Source: an uncultured Paracoccaceae bacterium | GTDB lineage: Bacteria; Pseudomonadota; Alphaproteobacteria; Rhodobacterales; Rhodobacteraceae | Assembly (NCBI GenBank): GCA_947500005.1 | Contig: CANMQJ010000015.1 | Coordinates: forward strand, 1-64,000 | Length of the DNA stretch: 64,000 nucleotides | Direction of reading: 5' to 3' | Shown: positions 52,662 to 61,215 of the stretch, in pieces | How the letters are laid out: each line of letters starts with the position of its first letter | How positions within the stretch are numbered: the first letter of the stretch is position 1 | The notes under the pieces: generated by a model | Told to the model about the DNA's origin: nothing | Seen by the model: only the letters and a program-made list of their open reading frames with translations | The model's database searches: none | Program-made: the position numbers and the translations under genes

Positions 52662-53921
52662 ATGGATTTCGCCTATTCCCCTCGCACCGAAGAGCTCCTG
52701 GCCGAGCTGAAAGCCTTCATGCGCGACAACGTGCTGCCCGCGAACCGCCGCTATCACGAGATCGCGCATACCGGCGCCTATCCCACCGAGGTGATCGAGC
52801 CGCTCAAGGCGCGGGCCTACGAGGCCGGGCTTTGGAACATGTTCACGCCCGAACTGGAAGAGGAGCACCCCGGGACGCGGCTGAGCAATCTCGACTATGC
52901 GCCGCTGGCCGAGGAAATGGGACGCGTCCCGTGGAGCCCCGAGGTCTTCAACTGCAACGCGCCCGATACCGGGAACATGGAGATCCTGATGCAGTTCGGC
53001 ACGCCCGCGCAGAAGGAACGCTGGCTCGCGCCTCTGCTGCGGGGCGAGATCCGCTCGGTCGTGGGGCTGACCGAACCCGATGCCGCCTCCTCGGACCTCA
53101 CGAACCTGGCGACGACGATCCGGCGCGATGGGGACGAATATGTCATCAACGGCCGCAAGTGGTTCTCGACTGGGGCGAAGCATCCGAATGCCAAGCTCGC
53201 CATCGTCTTCGGAGTCTCGGATGACAGCCCCGATGCGGACCGGCACAAGAAACATTCCTTCATCCTGGTCCCGATGGACAGTCCGGGATTCGAGGTGGTG
53301 CGCGACGTGCCGATCATGCATCACCACGCGCCCGAGGGGCATTGCGAGATCGTGATGCGCGAAGTGCGGGTGCCGGTGGATGCGATGCTGGGCAATGAGG
53401 GAGACGGCTTCATGCTGGCACAGGCGCGGCTGGGGCCCGGCCGGATCCATCACTGCATGCGCACGATCGGGCAATGCGAACTGGCGCTGGAACTGATGTG
53501 CGAACGCGGACTGGAGCGTAGCACGTTCGGCAAGGCACTGGCCGACAACGCCAACATCCAGGACTGGATCGCGCAATCGCGGATCGAAATCGACGCGGCC
53601 CGCCTGCTGATGCTGAAAACCGCATGGCGGATGGATCGCGAGGGCGCGCGGGCCGCCCGGGTGGATGTCTCGGCGATCAAGGTGATGGCGGCGCGCCTGC
53701 AGACGACCGTGGTGGACCGCGCGATTCAGGTCTTCGGCGCGGCGGGGATCACGCCGGACACGCCGCTCAGCTATCTCTGGACATGGGGGCGCGCGATGCG
53801 GTTCCTGGACGGCCCCGACGAGGTTCACCTCAAGGTCATTGCACGCGAGGAACTGAAACGGGCGCGGGCGCATCTGGGTGAAAACCTGGCCCATTTCGTC
53901 CCCCCTCATCGCGAAGTCTGA
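52662..53921 (+). CDS. Acyl-CoA dehydrogenase
   Basis: 419-residue FAD enzyme. The three-domain order is normal: N-terminal helices, a beta domain with LTEPDAASSDLTNLATTIRR and YVINGRKWFSTGAKHPNAKL, and a C-terminal helical domain with RIHHCMRTIGQCELALELM and QVFGAAGITPDTPLSYLWTW. The insert DSPDADRHKKHSFILVPMDS and the overall length place it with the acyl-CoA dehydrogenases related to ACAD10/11. It introduces a C2-C3 double bond for the crotonases encoded divergently. AAGGAG lies before the ATG. It is followed after 13 bases by a CoA ligase gene. Confidence 0.9.
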   Translation: MDFAYSPRTEELLAELKAFMRDNVLPANRRYHEIAHTGAYPTEVIEPLKARAYEAGLWNMFTPELEEEHPGTRLSNLDYAPLAEEMGRVPWSPEVFNCNAPDTGNMEILMQFGTPAQKERWLAPLLRGEIRSVVGLTEPDAASSDLTNLATTIRRDGDEYVINGRKWFSTGAKHPNAKLAIVFGVSDDSPDADRHKKHSFILVPMDSPGFEVVRDVPIMHHHAPEGHCEIVMREVRVPVDAMLGNEGDGFMLAQARLGPGRIHHCMRTIGQCELALELMCERGLERSTFGKALADNANIQDWIAQSRIEIDAARLLMLKTAWRMDREGARAARVDVSAIKVMAARLQTTVVDRAIQVFGAAGITPDTPLSYLWTWGRAMRFLDGPDEVHLKVIAREELKRARAHLGENLAHFVPPHREV

Positions 53922-53934
53922 GGGAGGACCGGCG

Positions 53935-55509
53935 ATGGGTAAACGACTGCGTCATGAATTGCATTTCGGCACCCGCGTCGTGGCCTGCCGGAGCGAACGG
54001 CCCAAGTCGGTGGATGCGATGCTGGCCGAAACCGTGGCACGGCACGGCCCACGCCTTGCGATCGTGGATGGCGAGACCCGGCTGAGCTATGCCATGCTCG
54101 ACGAACAGGCTGGGCGTGTCGCGGCCAGCCTTGCCGCGCGCGGGGTCCAGACGGGCGACCGGGTGGCCCTTCTGATGGGCAACTGCGCAGAATTCGTCGT
54201 GCTGATCTTCGCCTGCGCGCGGCTTGGCGCGGTCAGCGTCCCCCTCAGCCCGCGCGAACGGCGCGCGGGCATCACCCACGCGTTGAGCGACAGCGGCGCC
54301 GTTGCCGTCATCGCCGACAGCGATCTGGCGACGCTGGTTCCTGACGCGCCCGAACTGCCCGATCTCCGCGCCCGTTTCAGCATCGGCGCGATCGACGGGT
54401 TCGAACCGTATGAAAACCTGCTGGCATCCGACCCGCTGACCGCCCCCGCGCCTGTGCACGAGGATGAGATTGCCACGATCCTCTACACCTCGGGGACCAC
54501 CGGCACCCCCAAGGGGGCCACGCTGACAGGTCTGGGCATCGTCCACTCGGCAACCAATTTCGTCGAGCTGATGGAACTGGGCAGCGATGACCGCAGCGTG
54601 GTGACGGTGCCGATGAACCATGTGACCGGTCTGCTGGCCAGCATCCATGCCCTGGTACGTGCAGGGGGTGCTATGATTGTCATGCGCGCCTTCAAGGCGG
54701 CGCATTTCCTCGAACTGGCGCAGGCCGAGGGCATGACACACACGATCATGGTCCCGGCCATGTACAATCTGTGCCTTCACCAGACGGATATTTCCCAATA
54801 CGATCTGTCGGCCTGGCGGATCGGCGGTTACGGCGGGGCCCCCATGCCTGCGGCCACTATCGAACGCCTGGCCAAAGCCCTGCCGGGACTGGGCCTGATG
54901 AATGCCTATGGCGCGACCGAGACGACATCCCCCGCGACGCTGATGCCCGCCGCAGAAACCGCATCAAGGCGCCTGTCGGTGGGTCTGCCGGTACCGGGGG
55001 CCGAGATCCTCGTGATGGACGAGGACGGGCATGAACTGCCTGCCGGCGAGACCGGGGAGCTGTGGATCCGCGGGCCGATGGTGGTTCCGGGCTACTGGAA
55101 GAACGAGGAGGCCACCGCCCGCGAATTCACCGCAGGGTTCTGGCGTTCGGGGGATATCGGGATGATCGACGCCGAAGGCTATGTGCACGTCATGGATCGG
55201 CGCAAGGACGTGGTCAATCGTGGTGGGCACAAGATCTATTCCGCGCAGGTTGAAAGCCTGCTGATCGCCCATCCCGGCGTGGTCGAGGCCGCTGTCATCG
55301 CCAAGCCCTGCCCCATCCTGGGCGAACGCGTTCACGCGGTGGTGGTAGGCGACGAGTTGCAGGAAGAGGCGTTGCGCATGCTCTGCGCCGAGCGGCTGGC
55401 CGATTACCAATGCCCCGAAAGCTATACGCTCGACACAGAGCCCTTGCCACGCAATGCCAACGGCAAGATTCTGAAACGCACGATCCGCGAGCGGCTGGGA
55501 TTCCTCTGA
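53935..55509 (+). CDS. Acyl-CoA synthetase (AMP-forming), second copy
   Basis: 524 residues. ILYTSGTTGTPKGATLTGL is the P-loop-like motif, LMNAYGATETTSPATLM the adenine-binding segment, FWRSGDIGMIDAEGYVHVMD and RRKDVVNRGGHKIYSAQVES the hinge region, and PRNANGKILKRTIRERLG the catalytic lysine region. GGGAGG precedes the ATG at 53935. Together with the dehydrogenase it forms the rightward operon. Substrate unknown; the two ligases of this region differ clearly in sequence, which suggests two acids or two steps. Confidence 0.88.
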   Translation: MGKRLRHELHFGTRVVACRSERPKSVDAMLAETVARHGPRLAIVDGETRLSYAMLDEQAGRVAASLAARGVQTGDRVALLMGNCAEFVVLIFACARLGAVSVPLSPRERRAGITHALSDSGAVAVIADSDLATLVPDAPELPDLRARFSIGAIDGFEPYENLLASDPLTAPAPVHEDEIATILYTSGTTGTPKGATLTGLGIVHSATNFVELMELGSDDRSVVTVPMNHVTGLLASIHALVRAGGAMIVMRAFKAAHFLELAQAEGMTHTIMVPAMYNLCLHQTDISQYDLSAWRIGGYGGAPMPAATIERLAKALPGLGLMNAYGATETTSPATLMPAAETASRRLSVGLPVPGAEILVMDEDGHELPAGETGELWIRGPMVVPGYWKNEEATAREFTAGFWRSGDIGMIDAEGYVHVMDRRKDVVNRGGHKIYSAQVESLLIAHPGVVEAAVIAKPCPILGERVHAVVVGDELQEEALRMLCAERLADYQCPESYTLDTEPLPRNANGKILKRTIRERLGFL

Positions 55510-55618
55510 CACGCGGAACGCGACGCGCCGCGACCCGCCGGGTCGGACGATGCCCTCTATGGCTATAACGGAGATGGGCATACAGCATCATTTGCCTGCG
55601 TCCGCTTTCACTTCGTCC

Positions 55619-56026
55619 TCAGTCCCGCCGAACCACTCCTGCCTCGGCATCCAAACTCAGCCACTGGCCCGGCCCGACCGACTGCCAGAAGCCGGGTTCT
55701 GACGCGGTAACCACCGGCACCTCGGCAAGGAAAGCGCCCTGCGTCACCGAGGGGTCCGGCATGTCGCGCAGGATCAGCGCCGCCGGATGGGTGCCATGCA
55801 CCTTCAGCTGATACAGGAACCGCCACGCTCCGGCCGACCCGCGGGTTTCCGGCAGGACCAGAACCCGGCCGGTCACCACCTCGCCATACAGGTCGCTCGA
55901 GCGGCCCACGACCCGGCCCGAGCGGATGTCCAGATCGCCAAGGAAAGACAGCGGCCGGGCCGAGACCAGCGCCGCGCCCTCGGCCCTGCCCCGCACCACC
56001 GGCCGCACCTGCCATGCCTCACTCAT
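55619..56026 (-). CDS. Aconitase X swivel (small) subunit
   Basis: 135 residues matching the AcnX swivel domain (DUF126 type): ALVSARPLSFLGDLDIRSGR near the start, VLPETRGSAGAWRFLYQLKV and AALILRDMPDPSVTQGAFLA. It completes the active site of the large subunit encoded just upstream on the same strand; the two genes overlap by eight bases. In bacteria the two-subunit AcnX type includes cis-3-hydroxy-L-proline dehydratase. It is the last gene of a leftward three-gene unit. Confidence 0.85.
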   Translation of the reverse strand: MSEAWQVRPVVRGRAEGAALVSARPLSFLGDLDIRSGRVVGRSSDLYGEVVTGRVLVLPETRGSAGAWRFLYQLKVHGTHPAALILRDMPDPSVTQGAFLAEVPVVTASEPGFWQSVGPGQWLSLDAEAGVVRRD

Positions 56027-57284
56027 TGGGCCGCGCCCTTGGCACGAAACGCCCGGTCACGGCCGAGTCGACCACCCGCTCACTGGTGGTGAACAGGGTG
56101 GGGCACTGGATCATGTCGCGGATGTAATGCGCCTGTTTCGCGGAATCCGTCAGGATCGTGCGCAGACTTGGCGGCTCCACCCCCAGCGCCGGGTCGGGCG
56201 AGCAGGTACAGGCGAAATGGCACGAGATCGGGCAGGTATCGCTGACCACACGGACGCCCGCGGCCAGAAGCGGCGCCAGCAGCCCCGCCTCGCGCGCCAT
56301 CTGGCGCACCACGCGGTTGGTGGTCAGCCAGACCTCCAGCCCCTCGGCGACGCGGCGCCCGGCGAACAGGGCGGCATAGTGCCTGACTTCCTCGTAGGAA
56401 GCATGCGGGCACCCCAGATGCACCAGGTCGAAGCCGCTCTCGCTTCCGGTGCAGAAATCGTCGAAGACCCCCTGCACATCCGCCTCGGCCACGGTCACGC
56501 CGGGCAGGCCTGGATCGTCGTGATCGGCGGCATAGGGTGGCGTCACACCCGGAACCACGAACATCGCCACCCCGCCCGAGGTCGCCATGCCCACCCCCAG
56601 CGCGTCCAGCTCGTCCAGGCTGGGTCGCCTGGTCAGCCCCATGATCAGCGGCACACCGTTGGCCAGTTTCGCGCCGATGGCATATCCCAGCGCGGTGAAA
56701 TCCGCGGTTCCCTGCGGCCGGGCAGTGACGGTCACCCGATGCGTCGGGCGACGGTTCTCGTCCAGGTGCAGCCCGAACCGGGGATAGCGGCCGGTGATCC
56801 CGGCATAGGTGGCAAAGAACCCGTCACGGTTCGACCGCGCCCCCAGTACCGAGTTGGCAAAGACCGTAACCCCGCTTTCGATCGACGCAATATGCATGTT
56901 CCATGTGGGCCAGTGGCCCGCCCAGTAGGGCGTGCAGGTAAAGGCGGTGCCACTGCCCATCGTGCGATGTGCCGCCTCGGCGCGTTTCTGCAACAGACCC
57001 AGCGCCTCGGGCGCGCCCGTGCCCTGCCAGTCGCCCATGTCGGCATTGGCGATATTGGTCGAGACCGGCACCGCCATTCGCGCGCCCTGCCCCGCGATCC
57101 GCTCGATCAGTTCGACATCGCCCTTGTAGAGCGCCATGCCCGCATGGACATGGGCATAGCCGATATCGACCATGTCCGCCGCGTCATAAGCATTGCCCAG
57201 TTGCACGAGCGCTTCCATCGCCTCCTGCGCGGCCGGTCCTTCGGCCCCGTCCAGCATCGCGCGGTCCCGCTCGCTCAGCTTCAT
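56019..57284 (-). CDS. Aconitase X catalytic (large) subunit
   Basis: 421 residues of the AcnX (DUF521) family, a hydro-lyase distantly related to aconitase. Cysteines likely to bind the Fe-S cluster are at ~117 (AFTCTPYWAG), ~292 (LGCPHASYEEV), in the dense motif SDTCPISCHFACTCS (~349-362) and ~394 (MIQCPTLFTTS); Lys383 in DSAKQAHYIRD is also conserved. Known activities are cis-3-hydroxy-L-proline dehydratase (bacteria) and mevalonate-5-phosphate dehydratase (archaea). It starts two bases after the aspartate-dehydrogenase-like gene, so the pair probably dehydrates a hydroxy-amino acid to an enamine/imine that the dehydrogenase reduces, or works in the reverse order (inference). Confidence 0.87.
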   Translation of the reverse strand: MKLSERDRAMLDGAEGPAAQEAMEALVQLGNAYDAADMVDIGYAHVHAGMALYKGDVELIERIAGQGARMAVPVSTNIANADMGDWQGTGAPEALGLLQKRAEAAHRTMGSGTAFTCTPYWAGHWPTWNMHIASIESGVTVFANSVLGARSNRDGFFATYAGITGRYPRFGLHLDENRRPTHRVTVTARPQGTADFTALGYAIGAKLANGVPLIMGLTRRPSLDELDALGVGMATSGGVAMFVVPGVTPPYAADHDDPGLPGVTVAEADVQGVFDDFCTGSESGFDLVHLGCPHASYEEVRHYAALFAGRRVAEGLEVWLTTNRVVRQMAREAGLLAPLLAAGVRVVSDTCPISCHFACTCSPDPALGVEPPSLRTILTDSAKQAHYIRDMIQCPTLFTTSERVVDSAVTGRFVPRARPNE

Positions 57285-57286
57285 CT

Positions 57287-58105
57287 CTAGCTGCCGATCC
57301 GCAGCGTCGCGGTATCCCGGCGCAGCGCGGCAAGGATGCTGAGCGCGACCACCATGCTGGTGCGGTTGTTGTCGGGCGAGGGAAAATTCTGCGATTCCAT
57401 GTCCAGTTCGACCGAGCGGGCCTTCACACTCAGCCGGTGCCGCGCGCCGGGCAGCGTACCGTCGGCGCGGATGCGCACCCGTGTCCTGTCCAGCCCGATC
57501 CCCGCCAGCCCAAGCGTGAGCGCGACATTGAAATGGCGCGGGAAATGTCCCGCAGCCTCTCGCGCGCTGCCCTCGAACACCTCGACCGGGCCATGGGCCG
57601 CAGCCTCCAGGTCGATGCCACGCTCAAGCACATAGGGTTCATGCGCGAAGGAGGCCGGGTTGATATGCGAGGTCAGCACGACCGACTCGATCTCGTCCTC
57701 GGCCGCGGCACGAATGATGTCTATCCCCGGCAAGGTGCCGCCGGCGATCTGCAGCACTGCGCCTGACTTTTCGGCGATCTCAATCAGGTCCATGTTCCGG
57801 GCCAACGCGCCGACGCTCACCGCGACGACATGGCCGCCCGCGCGCAGGCTCGGCTCCACCACGTCGCGGAACCCCTCGTAAGTCGAACATTCCACAAGCG
57901 TCGCATCGAAACCCGGCGCCTCGGCCGACGAGATGATCGGCACGTCGAGGCCCAGCCCTGCCGCTGCCCGCGCGGCCTTGTCCTTGTCGCGCGCCGCGAT
58001 GGCCACGATGCCCAAATCAGGATCGGCCCCACCGGCCAGGCGCCGCGCAAGCTGTTGGCCGATATTGCCGAAGCCCCCAAGGACGATCCGTTTCGCAGCC
58101 GCCAT
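57287..58105 (-). CDS. L-aspartate dehydrogenase-like (NadX family) oxidoreductase
   Basis: 272 residues. The NAD(P)-binding motif is IVLGGFGNIGQQLARRLAGG; the family segments LQIAGGTLPGIDIIRAAAED and EGSAREAAGHFPRHFNVALT, with the catalytic histidine in HFNV, are visible. Aspartate dehydrogenases interconvert L-aspartate and iminosuccinate/oxaloacetate. The C-terminal ENNRTS-type motif appears as SPDNNRTSMVVALSIL. GGAAGGA precedes the ATG. First gene of the leftward unit with the two AcnX subunits, divergent from the MmgE/PrpD gene. The real substrate may be another imino acid. Confidence 0.83.
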   Translation of the reverse strand: MAAAKRIVLGGFGNIGQQLARRLAGGADPDLGIVAIAARDKDKAARAAAGLGLDVPIISSAEAPGFDATLVECSTYEGFRDVVEPSLRAGGHVVAVSVGALARNMDLIEIAEKSGAVLQIAGGTLPGIDIIRAAAEDEIESVVLTSHINPASFAHEPYVLERGIDLEAAAHGPVEVFEGSAREAAGHFPRHFNVALTLGLAGIGLDRTRVRIRADGTLPGARHRLSVKARSVELDMESQNFPSPDNNRTSMVVALSILAALRRDTATLRIGS

Positions 58106-58154
58106 GTCGATCCTTCCGCCGTGAAATCACTTCTCGAATACCCTGTATTCTTGC

Positions 58155-58164
58155 ATGTATACAT
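58155..58164. promoter_or_regulatory. Candidate GntR operator ATGTATACAT, copy 1
   Basis: A perfect 10-bp palindrome between the divergent aspartate-dehydrogenase-like and MmgE/PrpD genes. It overlaps one arm of a wider inverted repeat, TTGCATG (58151-58157) and CATGCAA (58170-58176). Similar TGTATACA-type sites occur before the GntR gene and before the ThDP enzyme gene. Confidence 0.55.
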
Positions 58165-58205
58165 TTCTTCATGCAACATGAAACCATTCCGGACAGGAGC
58201 CTTGA

Positions 58206-59591
58206 ATGACCGCACGCGCCCCGATCACCGACCGCCTTGCCGGTTTCATCGCCAATTTCAGCCCCCGGACCCTGCCAGCGGACGTAGGGGCCTATACCCG
58301 CATCCTTGTCAGTGATGGGCTTGGCGTGCTCTGCGCCGCGACCCATCCGGACGTGACCGCCGCGCAGGGTATCGGAGCCTTTGCCGAAAAGGTGGGCGGG
58401 ACGGGCCAGGCGACGCTGATCGGGCGCGGGCGCAAGACAGATCCGGTCACTGCGGCGCTCGCTAATGGCACGCTGGGCTATGCGGCCGATTTCGAACCCC
58501 ACCACCCCGAGGCGATCCTTCATCCCGTCGCGGTGATGATCCCCACCGCACTTGCGCTGTGCGAAGCCCACGGGCGCAGCGGGGCCGAGGCGCTGGCCGC
58601 CGTGGCACTGGGATGCGAGATTACCTATCGCGTCTCTATGGCGATGAATCCGCGAGAGCTTTATGCACGCGGATTTCACCCCTCGGCCGTCGCCGGCAGT
58701 TTCGGCGCGGCGGCGGCGGCGGCCTTTCTCTTGCGGCTCGACGAAAAGCAGACCGTCCGCACACTGGGGCTGGCCGCGCTGCAGACCAGCGGCCTGCTGG
58801 CCTGGCAGGACGACCCGCGCGAGGATGCCCGCCCCTTCCAGATGGGACTGGCCGCACGCAACGGGGTGATGTCTGCCATGCTGGCCGAACAGGGCTTCGG
58901 CGCGCCCGACCGCATCTTCGACGGCGGGCATGTCGTGCTCGACGCCTATAGCGGCGTGGCCGAGCCGGGACGCCTCACCGCCGGGCTGGGCGAGGTCTGG
59001 GACGGGGTGATGGAGCTTGCGATCAAGCCTTACCCCTGCGTTTCCTTTCTGCATCCGGCGCTGGACGCACTGGTTCGGCTGCTCGAGGAGCACGATCTAA
59101 CACCGGCGCAGATCGACAAGATCTCTCTGCGTTTTGCCGAGGCGGGCGCGCATTGCGTGGACGACAACCCGCTCAAGGGTCATTCGGCCCAATACATCCT
59201 GCCGGTTCGTGCCGCGACGGGGCGGCTTTCCTTTCTTGACCTCTTCACCGACCGGCGCAAGACCGAGCCCGAGGTCGCCCGGCTGGCCGCCAGCGCCGAG
59301 GTGATCCGCGACACCGGGGCCTTCAACGACGCCTTTCCCGATTTCTACATGGGCGAGGTCACGCTGACCCTGACCGGCGGGCGGCAAGTCTCGGCCACGG
59401 GCAAGGTTGCGCGCGGATACCCCGAAGAGCTGCTCTCGCAAGATGCGCTCGACGCCAAGTTCGCCGAGGTTACCGCCACCGTCTGCACAGCCGAGCGGCA
59501 GGCCGCGCTGGCCCGCGCCGTGGCCGAGCTGCACGACGCTCCAGATGTCGGGACGCTAACCACCCTTCTGGAGTCGCCCCCGAATGCATAG
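58206..59591 (+). CDS. MmgE/PrpD-family protein
   Basis: 461 residues, the usual length. The all-helical first half includes LGVLCAATHPDVTAAQGIGA and GTLGYAADFEPHHPEAILHP (conserved His-rich segment near the active site); FHPSAVAGSFGAAAAAAFLL and KPYPCVSFLHPALDALVRL are further family blocks. The family contains 2-methylcitrate dehydratase, cis-aconitate decarboxylase and iminodisuccinate epimerase. With an aspartate-dehydrogenase-like partner, an imino- or amino-dicarboxylate substrate is plausible, but this is inference. The ATG follows AGGAG and lies 100 bp from the divergent gene. Confidence 0.85.
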   Translation: MTARAPITDRLAGFIANFSPRTLPADVGAYTRILVSDGLGVLCAATHPDVTAAQGIGAFAEKVGGTGQATLIGRGRKTDPVTAALANGTLGYAADFEPHHPEAILHPVAVMIPTALALCEAHGRSGAEALAAVALGCEITYRVSMAMNPRELYARGFHPSAVAGSFGAAAAAAFLLRLDEKQTVRTLGLAALQTSGLLAWQDDPREDARPFQMGLAARNGVMSAMLAEQGFGAPDRIFDGGHVVLDAYSGVAEPGRLTAGLGEVWDGVMELAIKPYPCVSFLHPALDALVRLLEEHDLTPAQIDKISLRFAEAGAHCVDDNPLKGHSAQYILPVRAATGRLSFLDLFTDRRKTEPEVARLAASAEVIRDTGAFNDAFPDFYMGEVTLTLTGGRQVSATGKVARGYPEELLSQDALDAKFAEVTATVCTAERQAALARAVAELHDAPDVGTLTTLLESPPNA

Positions 59592-59624
59592 GGGCCCATA
59601 AGCTTGACGCTTCCCCCGAGCGGG

Positions 59625-59643
59625 ATGCATACATATTCGAATA
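59625..59643. promoter_or_regulatory. Candidate GntR operator ATGCATACAT/TATTCGAATA, copy 2
   Basis: ATGCATACAT (59625-59634, one mismatch to copy 1) runs directly into the palindrome TATTCGAATA (59634-59643), 17 bp before the GntR start. It suggests autoregulation. Confidence 0.45.
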
Positions 59644-59660
59644 CAGGCAGAGGAGCATGC

Positions 59661-60356
59661 ATGGCGACCGCACGAGACAGCAACCGGGTCCGGCCCGTCC
59701 CCTCGACCTCGCAACGCGCCTATGCCCAGCTTCGCGAGCAGCTTCTGCGGTTCAAGTTCCTGCCCAACCAGAAGATCAACGAGGTGATGCTGGCCAATGA
59801 TCTCGAGATCAGCCGCACCCCCCTGCGCGAGGCGCTGAACCGCCTGGCGGCCGAGGGGCTCCTGATCGACCGGGGCCGCGGCTTTTCGGTGCCGGGGCTG
59901 GAACCCGCGGTGATTTTCGACCTGTTCGAAGCCCGGCAGGAGATCGAATGCGCCACCGTGCGGCTGGCCTGCGCCCGCGCCGAAGAAACCGAGTTGGACG
60001 AGTTGTCGGACTTCCTCGATGCCAGCATGGCAGAATCTCCCGATGCTTCGGTCGACCGGCTGATGGAGCTCGACATCCGCTTTCACGACACGATCGCGCA
60101 ACTGGCCCGTAACGCCGTTCTGCGCCAGACGCTCGCCAACCTGAACGACCGGATGCACCTTGTTCGCTGGATCGCGATGGAGGGGCGTCGCGAACGCACC
60201 CAGGCACAGCACCGCGAGATCCTGGGGCATATGCGCGCCCGCGACGAAGCAGCTGCGATGGCCGCCATGCGCAACCACATCCTGCACCGCAACGAGGATA
60301 TCATGGCCGCCATCAAATCCGCCTATGGACATGTCTATACCCGCGAGACGGGCTGA
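59661..60356 (+). CDS. GntR-family regulator (FCD) of the AcnX/PrpD/ThDP cluster
   Basis: 231 residues from the ATG at 59661, which has AGAGGAG upstream. The winged helix reads RAYAQLREQLLRFKFLPNQK and EISRTPLREALNRLAAEGLL; the FCD domain includes LDIRFHDTIAQLARN and QAQHREILGHMRARDE with possible metal-binding histidines. It is followed at once by the SDR gene. TGTATACA-like sites occur in the three promoters of the cluster, including its own. Confidence 0.9.
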   Translation: MATARDSNRVRPVPSTSQRAYAQLREQLLRFKFLPNQKINEVMLANDLEISRTPLREALNRLAAEGLLIDRGRGFSVPGLEPAVIFDLFEARQEIECATVRLACARAEETELDELSDFLDASMAESPDASVDRLMELDIRFHDTIAQLARNAVLRQTLANLNDRMHLVRWIAMEGRRERTQAQHREILGHMRARDEAAAMAAMRNHILHRNEDIMAAIKSAYGHVYTRETG

Positions 60357-60360
60357 GCCG

Positions 60361-61101
60361 GTGCAGCGCTACCTGCTCATCGGATCGGGCTCCGGCATCG
60401 GCGCGGCACTGGCCCGGAAACTGGCGGCGCCGGGGGTGGAGTTGATGCTGCACACCGGCAGCAATATCGAGAGGCTGGCAAGGGTCGAGGCCACCTGCCG
60501 CGATGCAGGGGCCGAAGTGGATAGCATGCTGGGCCTGACCGAGGAGGCGGAACTGGCCCATCGCGTAGGCGGCTGGCTCGACACGCTGCCACCGGGCGGA
60601 TTGACGGGCTTCGTCTTTGCCGCAGGCTATGCCCGGCTGGGTCGGATCGACGCGGCAGACCACGAGGCTTTGCGGAAAGCGCTTTTCGCGATGCCCTTCG
60701 CCTTCCAGACGCTCGCCGCGCTGGCCGCGCCGAAACTGGCCGACGGGCGCGGGCGCATCCTCTGCGTCAGTGCGTTCGGCGCGCATCGCACAAAGACGCA
60801 TTCCTATGCCCCCACCGCGCCTGCCAAGGCCGCGCTGGAGGCGCAGGTACGCGTCTTTGCCGCCAATCTGGCGCCGCGCGGAATCACTGTTAACGCCGTC
60901 GTCCCGGGCTTCATCGCCAAGGATCCGGGCACACCTTCCTCGCTGAGCCCGGAACAATGGGCGCGCGTGACCGACACCATCCCGATGGGCCGGCTGGGCC
61001 AGCCGGACGAGGTCGCGGCGATGGCCACCTTCCTGCTGTCGGAGCCCGCGAGCTACGTCACGGGGCAGAGCATCCATGTCAATGGCGGGCTGACCCTCTG
61101 A
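60361..61101 (+). CDS. Short-chain dehydrogenase/reductase with altered catalytic motif
   Basis: 246 residues, starting at a GTG four bases after the GntR stop. The NAD(P) loop reads IGSGSGIGAALARKL; LTGFVFAAGYARLG holds the NAG-like segment in changed form, ILCVSAFGAH the catalytic serine, and GITVNAVVPGFIAKD the PG motif; the C-terminus has the usual YVTGQSIHVNGG. The YxxxK motif is not intact: the sequence YAPTAPAK places tyrosine seven residues before lysine and threonine at the expected place. The enzyme may be inactive as a classical SDR or shifted in register. Its position suggests handling of a keto or hydroxy intermediate of the cluster. Confidence 0.8.
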   Translation: MQRYLLIGSGSGIGAALARKLAAPGVELMLHTGSNIERLARVEATCRDAGAEVDSMLGLTEEAELAHRVGGWLDTLPPGGLTGFVFAAGYARLGRIDAADHEALRKALFAMPFAFQTLAALAAPKLADGRGRILCVSAFGAHRTKTHSYAPTAPAKAALEAQVRVFAANLAPRGITVNAVVPGFIAKDPGTPSSLSPEQWARVTDTIPMGRLGQPDEVAAMATFLLSEPASYVTGQSIHVNGGLTL

Positions 61102-61140
61102 CCCTTGGCGCGGCGGGGCATTGCGCCACTGCCGACATCA

Positions 61141-61150
61141 ATGTATACAA
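61141..61150. promoter_or_regulatory. Candidate GntR operator ATGTATACAA, copy 3
   Basis: The palindrome TGTATACA (61142-61149) lies in the 114-bp gap between the SDR and the ThDP enzyme genes, 66 bp before the latter's start. It shares nine of ten bases with copy 1. Confidence 0.5.
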
Positions 61151-61215
61151 ATTGGAATTCACAATTGTGCCCGCTGCGCATCGGCTTGGCCGACACAGCG
61201 CCCACAGGAGGACCC

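Noticed and set aside
55531..55545. Terminator after the second CoA ligase (CGACCC-GCC-GGGTCG)
   Set aside because: The stem is only six base pairs with a three-base loop and has no U-tract.
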